DNA from: UBA7359 sp047618295
Lineage (GTDB): Bacteria > Pseudomonadota > Gammaproteobacteria > Eutrophobiales > Eutrophobiaceae
NCBI GenBank assembly: GCA_047618295.1
Contig: JBLHKL010000032.1
Coordinates: 1-19,349 of the forward strand
Length of the DNA stretch: 19,349 nucleotides
Direction of reading: 5' to 3'
Positions 1-6,777 of the stretch are shown piece by piece. Made by a program: the position numbers and the translations under genes. The notes beneath the pieces were generated by a model that did no database searches, was not told where the DNA came from, and saw only the letters and a list, made by a program, of their open reading frames with translations. Every line of letters starts with the position of its first letter. Positions within the stretch are counted from its first letter, which is position 1.

Positions 1-2
1 TG

Positions 3-65
3 ATAAAAATAGATGTTATCAATGGAAAATTAGATTTTTCTGATCTTGATACCGATGCAGCCTGA
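3..65 (+). CDS. Possible 3' end of an upstream gene (partial)
   Basis: An open frame enters from the left edge and ends with TGA at 63-65, giving about 20 residues ending in LDFSDLDTDAA. Twenty stop-free codons are weak evidence in AT-rich DNA, and the tail matches no family I recognise. In related genomes a pilin or another pilus gene often lies upstream of pilB, but nothing here shows that. Confidence 0.25.
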   Translation: MKIDVINGKLDFSDLDTDAA

Positions 66-149
66 CTGAAATTTTGACCAATTATTAATAAATAATGCGG
101 ATTTATATATTTTGGAGTAATTAGAACCAATTTATGAGCTAAAACAGTT

Positions 150-185
150 GGTTATTTACGTCATATAACCTAATATTTAACCTAA
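150..185. promoter_or_regulatory. Dyad plus direct repeat upstream of pilB (candidate operator)
   Basis: GGTTAT (150-155) and ATAACC (165-170) form a 6-bp dyad around nine bases. TAACCTAA occurs at 166-173 and again at 178-185, a 12-bp step close to one helical turn. This lies 31-66 bases before the pilB ATG. I see no convincing sigma-70 pair: TTGACC at 74-79 has no -10 at the right distance. A role as operator is inference; chance is plausible in such AT-rich sequence. Confidence 0.25.
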
Positions 186-216
186 ATCCTTGATAACAAT
201 AGGTCAAGAATACGGT

Positions 217-1932
217 ATGGCTGCTCCAACAAAAAAAATAAATCTCACTGGGTTAGCGCGCAAACTCGTGCTCGATGGTTTACTTGATGAAGAAAAAGCA
301 CAAAGCATATTTGAAGAGTCCCTCAAAAAGAAAAAACCCTTCATTAGTCTTGTAGTAGAAAACAATCTGGTTCCCAGCAGTAGTATCGCACTTGCTGCCG
401 CGCAAGAGTTTGGCGCACCATTAGTTGATATTGATCTATTGGAAATAGACCCCGATATTATCAAGCTAGTCAAAGAAGAACTTATTAAAAAACACCATGC
501 CTTACCTATTTTCAAACGTGGTAAGCGCTTAGCAGTAGCTGTTTCTGACCCCACAAATATTCAAGCTCTGGACGAAATCAAATTCGCAACTGGTTTAACA
601 ACCGATGCCATTATCGTTGAGGAAGATAAACTAGCTAAAAATATCGATAAAGCACTCGAAGCGGCTGATGGTGGTTTGGGTGATATGGATGATGCAGATT
701 TTGACGACCTTGATGATTTAGAAGTTGCAGAAGATGGCCCTCAACAACAAGACGACTCTGAAGTTGATGATGCGCCTGTGGTACGTTTCGTTAACAAATG
801 CTTGCTGGATGCTATAAAAAAAGGTGCGTCCGATCTTCACTTCGAACCCTACGAGAAAACATACCGAGTTAGGTTTCGTATTGATGGTGTTCTAATGGAA
901 GTCGCCAAACCACCGATGAGTTTATCCAGCAAAATTGCAGCACGAATTAAAGTCATGTCCAGACTCGATGTGTCTGAACGTCGTGTACCGCAAGATGGTC
1001 GTATTAAATTAAAACTTTCGAAAACAAAATCTATCGATTTTCGTGTCAGTACTTGCCCAACGCTGTTTGGCGAAAAGTCTTGTATGCGTATTCTCGACTC
1101 AGATGCTGCTGCGCTACAGATTGATCAATTAGGTTATGAAGATCATCAGAAAGAAATGTTTTTAGAAAACTTGCATAAACCATATGGTATGTTTTTGGTA
1201 ACGGGCCCTACTGGTTCAGGTAAAACTGTATCTTTGTATACAGGTATCAATATATTAAATACTGAAGATATTAATATTTCTACAGCCGAAGACCCGGTTG
1301 AAATTAATCTGCCTGGTGTCAATCAGGTACAGGTAGACGAACGAACCGGGATGACTTTCGATAAAGCCCTAAAAGCTTTCTTACGTCAAGATCCAGATAT
1401 TATTCTGGTTGGTGAGGTTCGTGATCTCGGTACAGCATCAATTGCTGTAAAAGCCGCACAGACGGGCCATATGGTCATGTCTACTTTGCATACTAATGAC
1501 GGTCCACAGACTTTAACTCGATTACAAGACATGGGCATCCAAGCGTTTGCTGTTGCAACTGCTATCAACCTGATTACCGCACAAAGACTACTACGCCGTC
1601 TGAACCCAAACAATCGAGTACCATTTGAGATGCCTGATGATGCATTAAGAGACGAAGGCTATCCTGACGACTTAATCGAAAAGGGCATTAGTTTATTTGA
1701 ACCGGGTGAGATAACGGACGATAACCCTGGATACAAGGGACGTGCAGGGATATATCAAGTCATGCCTATCTCCGATGATATGAAACGCTTAATTATTGAA
1801 GGCGCTAATGCGATACAGTTGGCAGATCAATCTGCAGCTGAAGGTATCTGGGATATTCGTAAATCAGGTTTGATGAAGGCAGCGTCTGGAGTAACCAGTC
1901 TTACTGAAGTTAACCGAGTAACCGTAGAGTAA
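217..1932 (+). CDS. pilB: Type IV pilus assembly ATPase PilB
   Basis: This is the cytoplasmic hexameric ATPase that powers pilus extension, working under PilC. The 571-residue product has an N-terminal MshEN/T2SSE_N-like domain (about 35-150), an acidic linker (about 155-185) and the secretion ATPase domain. Visible motifs are Walker A GPTGSGKT (330-337), Walker B with IILVGE (395-400) and the histidine box around TGHMVMSTLHT. The C terminus ends in the typical TSLTEVNRVT. The ATG at 217 is preferred over a TTG at 190 because the TTG has no ribosome site and the family starts close to this ATG. The oddity is that the CxxC...CxxC metal motif of Pseudomonas-type PilB is absent: its four positions read N, N, I and D (1603-1722). 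pilC follows after five bases. The family assignment is very secure. Confidence 0.97.
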   Translation: MAAPTKKINLTGLARKLVLDGLLDEEKAQSIFEESLKKKKPFISLVVENNLVPSSSIALAAAQEFGAPLVDIDLLEIDPDIIKLVKEELIKKHHALPIFKRGKRLAVAVSDPTNIQALDEIKFATGLTTDAIIVEEDKLAKNIDKALEAADGGLGDMDDADFDDLDDLEVAEDGPQQQDDSEVDDAPVVRFVNKCLLDAIKKGASDLHFEPYEKTYRVRFRIDGVLMEVAKPPMSLSSKIAARIKVMSRLDVSERRVPQDGRIKLKLSKTKSIDFRVSTCPTLFGEKSCMRILDSDAAALQIDQLGYEDHQKEMFLENLHKPYGMFLVTGPTGSGKTVSLYTGINILNTEDINISTAEDPVEINLPGVNQVQVDERTGMTFDKALKAFLRQDPDIILVGEVRDLGTASIAVKAAQTGHMVMSTLHTNDGPQTLTRLQDMGIQAFAVATAINLITAQRLLRRLNPNNRVPFEMPDDALRDEGYPDDLIEKGISLFEPGEITDDNPGYKGRAGIYQVMPISDDMKRLIIEGANAIQLADQSAAEGIWDIRKSGLMKAASGVTSLTEVNRVTVE

Positions 1933-1937
1933 ATATT

Positions 1938-3158
1938 ATGGCTGAAGCAAAAAAAGCAGACATGTATTCCTGGGAAGGCATGGACAAGTCTAATAAACGT
2001 GTCAAAGGAGAAGTCAGTGGTCAGAGTGAAGCACTCGTTAAAGCTGGGCTTAGACGTGCGGGCATAAAACCCTTAAAGGTTAAAAAGAAATCTAAACCTC
2101 TATTAGGTGGTGGCGGTAAAGCCAAGATAACGCCAAAAGATATCACCGTCTTTAGCCGCCAATTAGCAACCATGATGTCTTCTGGCGTACCTCTGGTTCA
2201 AGCCTTTGAAATTGTCGGACGTGGGCATGAGAATGCAGGAATGCAGGAATTAATTTTAAGTATTAAAGCTGATGTAGAAGCAGGAAATAATTTAACTGAG
2301 GCATTGAAAAAACATCCATTACAGTTTAATGACCTTTATTGCAATCTAGTTGAAGCGGGTGAACATGCAGGTATTCTTGAAGCTATCCTGCATAAGCTTG
2401 CAGGCTATATGGAAAAAACAGAGGCATTAAAATCAAAAATTAAAGCAGCGTTGTTTTATCCAGGTGCAGTTATCGTTGCGGCTGTCATTGTTGTTTCGAT
2501 ATTGATGATCTTTGTTATTCCACAGTTTTCTGAGCTATTTTCAGACTTCGGTGCTGATTTACCCGCATTGACCCAGTTTTTAGTCGACACATCAGACCTT
2601 TTTGTTTCTTACTGGTATATCATTTTTGCTGTTATGGGTGGCACCGTATTTGGTTTAATGGAAATTAAACAAAGATCAATTGCAGTTCAACATTTTCTGG
2701 ATCGCGCTATTTTAAAAGTTCCGGTACTTGGCGAAATTATGGAAAAAGCGGCTATTGCCCGTTTTGCACGAACACTGGAAACTATGTTTGCAGCAGGCAC
2801 ACCCTTAGTTGAGGCTATGGTTTCAGTAGCTGGTGCCTGTGGCAATATCGTTTTTTATGACGCTACCATGAAAATGAAAGATGAAATTGCGACAGGTACT
2901 CAACTTCAATCAACCATGAGGGATACCGGTTTATTTCCAAATATGGTTGTACAAATGGTTGCAATCGGTGAAGAATCTGGTGCCATTGATACCATGCTGG
3001 GTAAAGTAGCCGACTGGTACGAACAAGAAGTTGATGATGCTGTTGAAGCCTTAACTAGTCTACTTGAACCCGCAATTATGGGATTTCTAGGTGTTGTTAT
3101 CGGCGGCATCGTAATTGGCATGTATCTACCAATCTTTAAAATGGGTTCCGTCGTTTAA
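1938..3158 (+). CDS. pilC: Type IV pilus inner-membrane platform protein PilC
   Basis: PilC is the inner-membrane platform that couples the PilB and PilT motors to pilin assembly. The 406 residues show the GspF/PilC layout: a basic N-terminal cytoplasmic segment (1-65), a first GspF domain (about 70-193, beginning FSRQLATMMSSGVPL), a membrane segment (about 175-196), a second membrane segment (about 221-243), a second GspF domain (about 273-395, beginning FARTLETMFAAGTPL) and a last membrane helix (about 378-400). The paired SGVPL and AGTPL motifs mark the internal duplication of the family. The length is normal. It starts five bases after pilB with only a weak ribosome site, so translation is probably linked to pilB. 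Confidence 0.97.
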   Translation: MAEAKKADMYSWEGMDKSNKRVKGEVSGQSEALVKAGLRRAGIKPLKVKKKSKPLLGGGGKAKITPKDITVFSRQLATMMSSGVPLVQAFEIVGRGHENAGMQELILSIKADVEAGNNLTEALKKHPLQFNDLYCNLVEAGEHAGILEAILHKLAGYMEKTEALKSKIKAALFYPGAVIVAAVIVVSILMIFVIPQFSELFSDFGADLPALTQFLVDTSDLFVSYWYIIFAVMGGTVFGLMEIKQRSIAVQHFLDRAILKVPVLGEIMEKAAIARFARTLETMFAAGTPLVEAMVSVAGACGNIVFYDATMKMKDEIATGTQLQSTMRDTGLFPNMVVQMVAIGEESGAIDTMLGKVADWYEQEVDDAVEALTSLLEPAIMGFLGVVIGGIVIGMYLPIFKMGSVV

Positions 3159-3199
3159 TAGCGACAAGCTCGTAATACACAGAATTCTGGTTCACTTTT

Positions 3200-3220
3200 C
3201 CACTAAATCTTAGTTAGTGG
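3200..3220. other. Short inverted repeat between pilC and pilD
   Basis: CCACTAA (3200-3206) and TTAGTGG (3214-3220) form a perfect 7-bp stem with a 7-base loop in the 86-base gap between pilC and pilD. No T-run follows, so it does not look like an intrinsic terminator. It could be an mRNA processing or stabilising hairpin, or chance. Confidence 0.35.
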
Positions 3221-3244
3221 TATACCAATTTAACGAGACTATTC

Positions 3245-4123
3245 GTGTCACACATTATTGAATTTTTTATAATTTATCCGGCTTTATTTCTTTCAACTAT
3301 TTTTGTTCTGGGACTGCTGATTGGTAGTTTCCTGAACGTTGTCATACTAAGATTACCGGTAATGATGGAGAGAGATTGGAAACAACAATGTTGTGAATTA
3401 CTTGAACTTGATAAGTCGAATGTTAATAAAGATCAATCAAATATTAATTTAGTCACCCCACGTTCACATTGCCCAAAATGCAAACACCAAATTAGCGCAC
3501 TTGAGAATATTCCGGTTATTAGCTATTTTTTCCTGAAGGGGAAATGTAGTAAATGCGAAAATAAGATTTCTGTTCGCTATCCACTAATAGAAATTGTCAG
3601 TGGAATATCTGTAGTCATAGTAGCTTACTATTTCGGGGTTTCCTTTCAGACATTATTCGCTCTAATTTTAACATGGTCACTTATCGCTTTAAGCATGATT
3701 GATTTTGATCATCAACTATTGCCTGATGACATTACATTGCCGCTACTTTGGCTTGGTATCATAATTAATCTTTTTGGAGTATTTACTGATATCGAATCTA
3801 GTGTTCTTGGGGCCGTATTTGGATACGGTACTCTTTGGTCCGTCTACATCATATTCAAATTAGTTACCGGTAAAGAAGGTATGGGATATGGTGATTTCAA
3901 ATTACTAGCAGTATTAGGTGCATGGTTTGGCTGGCAATTACTTCCCTTAATAATAATTTTATCATCTCTAGTTGGAGCTGTTATTGGTATTTCATTAATG
4001 ATTTTAAAATCACATGATAGGAACACAGCTATACCTTTTGGTCCATACCTGGCTATTGCAGGCTGGGTTTCAATGCTGTGGGGTCCTTACATAATGTCAG
4101 CTTACCTAAATGCCGTAATTTAG
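3245..4123 (+). CDS. pilD: Prepilin leader peptidase / N-methyltransferase PilD
   Basis: PilD is the inner-membrane aspartic protease that cleaves the leader of type IV prepilins and related pseudopilins and methylates the new N terminus. The 292-residue product has the expected parts: a first membrane helix, a cytoplasmic domain with two CxxC pairs (Cys76/79 and Cys101/104), then several membrane helices carrying the catalytic aspartate regions IDFDHQLLPD (152-161) and the G-x-GD motif GMGYGDFK (212-219). The C-terminal IPFGPYLAIAGW is typical. The start is GTG at 3245, with a weak GAG-containing ribosome site (about 3235) nine bases before it; later ATGs would remove the first helix. coaE begins one base after the stop. 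The intact cysteines contrast with their loss in PilB next door. Confidence 0.97.
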   Translation: MSHIIEFFIIYPALFLSTIFVLGLLIGSFLNVVILRLPVMMERDWKQQCCELLELDKSNVNKDQSNINLVTPRSHCPKCKHQISALENIPVISYFFLKGKCSKCENKISVRYPLIEIVSGISVVIVAYYFGVSFQTLFALILTWSLIALSMIDFDHQLLPDDITLPLLWLGIIINLFGVFTDIESSVLGAVFGYGTLWSVYIIFKLVTGKEGMGYGDFKLLAVLGAWFGWQLLPLIIILSSLVGAVIGISLMILKSHDRNTAIPFGPYLAIAGWVSMLWGPYIMSAYLNAVI

Positions 4124-4124
4124 A

Positions 4125-4739
4125 ATGACTAAAACCTTATGTGTTGCCTTAACTGGCGGGATTGGTTGTGGTAAGTCGACTGTTTCATCAATATTTCAAG
4201 CGCTTGGTGTTCCGATTATAGATTCAGATGTCATATCGAGATCAATAGTAAAGCCAGGTAAACCTTGTTTAAATGCTATTATTGACGAATTTGGAGATGA
4301 ACTATTAGATACTAGAGGTGAACTTGACCGTCATAAACTACGCACTATCATATTCAATGATTCAGAGGCCAAAAGAAAGTTAGAAGATATACTTCACCCT
4401 GCAATTTATCAGGAGATAGAGAGAAAGGTCTCTAATATAGATTATCCATATTGTCTGGTTGCGGTTCCATTGCTCATTGAGACTCAAGCAACAGATAAGT
4501 TTGATCGCATCCTACTGGTTGATGTTCCAGAGGATATACAGCTAACACGAGCTTCAGAGAGAGACAAAACATCTAGAAAATTTATTTCTGAGATTATTAA
4601 AAATCAAGCTAGTAGAGAACAACGTTTAAATTATGCAGACGATATTATTGACAACAGCGTTAAAATTGATGAACTTAATGATGTCGTCGAAAAGTTACAT
4701 GAACAGTATTTAAAATTATCTGGATTAAATAAAACCTAA
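4125..4739 (+). CDS. coaE: Dephospho-CoA kinase
   Basis: CoaE phosphorylates the ribose 3'-hydroxyl of dephospho-CoA, the final step of coenzyme A synthesis in the cytoplasm. The 204-residue product has the P-loop GGIGCGKS at 11-18, the DSDVISRSIVKPG segment that lines the substrate site, LHPAIYQEIE in the lid region, and VAVPLLIET, all typical of the family, as is the length. It begins one base after the pilD stop, so it is very likely co-transcribed and translationally coupled. The pilD-coaE pairing is a common gammaproteobacterial arrangement with no known functional link between the two products. Confidence 0.97.
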   Translation: MTKTLCVALTGGIGCGKSTVSSIFQALGVPIIDSDVISRSIVKPGKPCLNAIIDEFGDELLDTRGELDRHKLRTIIFNDSEAKRKLEDILHPAIYQEIERKVSNIDYPYCLVAVPLLIETQATDKFDRILLVDVPEDIQLTRASERDKTSRKFISEIIKNQASREQRLNYADDIIDNSVKIDELNDVVEKLHEQYLKLSGLNKT

Positions 4740-4777
4740 TGATTTGTAATATCTAATGAGAATGATGATTTGTAATA
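4739..4777 (+). repeat. 13-bp direct repeat before zapD
   Basis: ATGATTTGTAATA occurs at 4739-4751 and again at 4765-4777, exactly 26 bp apart, filling the 41-base coaE-zapD gap. Each copy starts with an ATG. The first ATG overlaps the coaE stop (TAATG) and would encode MICNI. The second lies in a short frame beginning at 4756 that would end at 4791, beyond the zapD ATG at 4781. The duplication itself is plainly visible; any regulatory role is inference. Confidence 0.6.
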
Positions 4778-4780
4778 GCT

Positions 4781-5551
4781 ATGCAAAATAAAATAGCATA
4801 TGAGCAGCCACTAAACGAAAGGATGAGAAATTTTCTTCGTTTAGAACACCTTTTCAATCTCATTGAATTTCGATCTCAAGAAACATTTGAATGGGATTGT
4901 AGAAACACCCTTGAGTCACTCCTCGAAATAAATGACTTATTAAGCCGATCTGATCTAAAGACTGAACTCATTAAAGAACTGGAACGACATTCTTTAATGC
5001 TCACATCGTTGAAAGATAATCCTGCTGTAGATAAAAATAGACTAAATACTATAAATAACGATATCTCTGATTTACTAATAAAACTACGTGACAATGCATA
5101 TCAGCCAGGAAATATATTAAGAAATGATGAACTAGTAACTAGCATAAAACAACGCATTAGCATTCCAGGAGGAACATGTGGTTTTGATCTACCTCGGTTT
5201 CATTACTGGCTGAATCAACCAGGTCTTACTCGTAAACAAGATTTAATTACATGGTCAGCCGATCTTGAACCCATTAAAAACTCAACATTCATAGCATTAG
5301 ATATGGTCAGAAACAGTACACATCCAACTAGAGAAAAAGCGGAAACTGGTTTTTACCAAAAACCCATAGAATCATCATTATCCTGTCAATTGATTAGAGT
5401 TTTTTTACCCTCTGCTAGTAGTTACTATCCTGAAATTAGTGGTGGAAAACATCGTTTTACAATACGTTTCATGGAAGAATCAACGACAGATGCCAGACCG
5501 ATTCAGACTAAAAATGATGTTGATTTTGAACTGCATTGCTGCATCTTATGA
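4781..5551 (+). CDS. zapD: Cell division protein ZapD (FtsZ bundling factor)
   Basis: ZapD (formerly YacF, DUF1342) binds the FtsZ C-terminal tail and bundles FtsZ filaments at the division ring. The 256-residue product aligns with E. coli ZapD from the first residue (EQPLNERMRNFLRLEHLF against EHPLNEKMRTWLRIEFL) through the central RISIPGGTCGFDLPRFHYWL and the C-terminal FTIRFM...FELHCC. That match fixes the start at 4781 although no ribosome site is visible before it. It overlaps yacG by four bases (ATGA). Its partner FtsZ is encoded at 13324-14460 on the other strand. The protein is slightly longer than in E. coli, mostly in the helical N-terminal half. Confidence 0.93.
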   Translation: MQNKIAYEQPLNERMRNFLRLEHLFNLIEFRSQETFEWDCRNTLESLLEINDLLSRSDLKTELIKELERHSLMLTSLKDNPAVDKNRLNTINNDISDLLIKLRDNAYQPGNILRNDELVTSIKQRISIPGGTCGFDLPRFHYWLNQPGLTRKQDLITWSADLEPIKNSTFIALDMVRNSTHPTREKAETGFYQKPIESSLSCQLIRVFLPSASSYYPEISGGKHRFTIRFMEESTTDARPIQTKNDVDFELHCCIL

Positions 5552-5733
5552 GTAATATTACTTTTTGTCCTATCTGTAAAAATAATACTAATTTAGATAC
5601 TTCCAATCTATATCGCCCTTTTTGTTCTGAACGTTGCCGATTAATTGACCTGGGTAAATGGGTAGATGAAAAATACAGTCTTACTGATAATCCTTCGTTC
5701 TATGACGAACAAACCTACACTGAAATACACTGA
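5548..5733 (+). CDS. yacG: DNA gyrase inhibitor YacG (zinc-binding)
   Basis: YacG is a small zinc protein that in E. coli binds GyrB and blocks DNA binding by gyrase. The 61-residue product shows the four zinc cysteines as CPIC near the N terminus and FCSERC in the middle, followed by the hallmark RLIDLGKW and a hydrophilic tail. The ATG at 5548 overlaps the zapD stop (ATGA). It is preferred over a TTG twelve bases upstream, which would only add MLHL. Stop-start overlap suggests reinitiation from zapD. The gene ends three bases before the AT repeat at the convergent junction. E. coli YacG is of similar size (about 65 residues). Confidence 0.94.
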   Translation: MSNITFCPICKNNTNLDTSNLYRPFCSERCRLIDLGKWVDEKYSLTDNPSFYDEQTYTEIH

Positions 5734-5736
5734 AAA

Positions 5737-5781
5737 TTTTTATATTTTTATATTTTTATATTTTTATATTTTTATATTTTT
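5737..5781. repeat. Tandem 8-bp repeat (TTTTTATA) at convergent gene junction
   Basis: Five perfect copies of TTTTTATA plus a sixth TTTTT fill 45 bp between yacG (+) and the Nudix/ThiE gene (-). The last codons of the minus-strand gene (tail KNIKI) and its TAA at 5764-5766 lie inside the repeat. On the minus strand the 8-bp period brings TAA into any reading phase within three units, so moderate copy changes should leave the protein unchanged. On the plus strand it is a T-rich tract without a GC stem, so it is not a classical intrinsic terminator. Confidence 0.9.
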
Positions 5782-6738
5782 CCCAAGAGAGTCTGCATCC
5801 CAGATTGCACCAAGCATAGCAATACCATAGGCACCATAATTTTTTGCAGTTTGAAGATCTGATGGCAACATTCCGCCGAGTGCATATATCGGAAAATTCA
5901 CTTCATTTATGAGACTTCTAAACCTTTCCCAACCGATCGCTATAGCTTCAGGATGACTAGCAGTAAGCTGAACCGGTGATAAAAATGCATAGTTAACATT
6001 TATCTCAGCAGCTTTAATCAACTCTTCTTCATTATGGCAAGAGGTACCTAGTATATGTTCTTCACTTATAGGTCGATTTTTGTGTTTCGTTAATTCACTA
6101 GTATTAAGGTGGATACCATCAATTGGATATTTATCTATATCAGTAGCTAAACCATTTAAGATCAGTTTTGCATCGTATCGACTTGCTACTTCACTTAACG
6201 TTTTCACTATATTCTGAAACGACTTATTATTGTCTTTTTTTAACCTTAGTTGAAATATTTTTAATCCCGAAACAAAACACTCCTCCGCAACCGAATATAA
6301 ATTTGAATAGTCTTCATATGATTCTTTACTAATGACATACATAGGAGTCAATAATATTGACTGTATAATATATTTATTCGCATCAGGAAATTTATAATTA
6401 TTAAGATCACTTATACTCGCCCAACAGATATCCTGACTTTCTCTACTTTCTGGTTGTCCACACCATTCAGATACTTTCCAAACATGAAGCAATACTTTTT
6501 TATCCGCATAATCATGACTAATCGATGTATAAGCCTCTGCCTTGATTACTGTAATACCTAATTCTTCAAACAATTCACGCTTTAATGCAGAGCTAACGTT
6601 TTCATTACATTCAACTTTTCCACCAGGGAATTCCCAATGCCCTGCTAAATGTTGATTATTAGAACGTTTTGAAATTAACACTTTATCTTTTGTAGTGTTG
6701 TATATAACACCAACTGCGACATGTGTTCTTTGGCTCAT
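5764..6738 (-). CDS. Nudix hydrolase (MutT-like) fused to a ThiE/TenI-like domain
   Basis: The 324-residue product has two domains. The N-terminal part (1-125) is a MutT-type Nudix hydrolase with a complete Nudix box at 40-62 (G-x5-E-x7-REL-x-EE-x-G-I); family members clean 8-oxo-dGTP from the nucleotide pool. The C-terminal part (about 130-315) resembles thiamine-phosphate synthase: QLRLKKDN, IDGIHL, GTSCHN and a phosphate-binding ALGG are visible. However, the NDR-like and GQ-x-D positions that supply metal-binding aspartates in ThiE read NG and NTSE, so TMP synthase activity is doubtful. This fusion is known in gammaproteobacteria, for example downstream of secA and argJ in Pseudomonas. 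It follows argJ by 39 bases. The stop lies in the AT repeat. No ribosome site is evident. The Nudix function is likely; the second domain's role is unknown. Confidence 0.9.
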   Translation of the reverse strand: MSQRTHVAVGVIYNTTKDKVLISKRSNNQHLAGHWEFPGGKVECNENVSSALKRELFEELGITVIKAEAYTSISHDYADKKVLLHVWKVSEWCGQPESRESQDICWASISDLNNYKFPDANKYIIQSILLTPMYVISKESYEDYSNLYSVAEECFVSGLKIFQLRLKKDNNKSFQNIVKTLSEVASRYDAKLILNGLATDIDKYPIDGIHLNTSELTKHKNRPISEEHILGTSCHNEEELIKAAEINVNYAFLSPVQLTASHPEAIAIGWERFRSLINEVNFPIYALGGMLPSDLQTAKNYGAYGIAMLGAIWDADSLGKNIKI

Positions 6739-6777
6739 TATTTTATTATATTTATTTTAGCTAAACATACTTAACAT

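Noticed and set aside
74..102. TTGACC as a -35 box for pilB
   Set aside because: At 16-18 bp spacing the -10 region reads GCGGAT-like sequence, not a usable -10.
190..216. TTG at 190 as the pilB start
   Set aside because: It has no ribosome site and adds nine residues absent from the family; the ATG at 217 fits better.
3200..3220. Intrinsic terminator between pilC and pilD
   Set aside because: The stem is AT-rich and lacks a following T-run, and the pil genes are expected to be co-transcribed.
5737..5781. Phase-variable C terminus of the Nudix/ThiE protein through repeat slippage
   Set aside because: The stop occurs within the first three units read from the gene, so gain or loss of copies beyond that does not change the protein. 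Only severe contraction would.
5737..5781. CRISPR array
   Set aside because: The 8-bp AT units have no spacers, and no cas genes are nearby.
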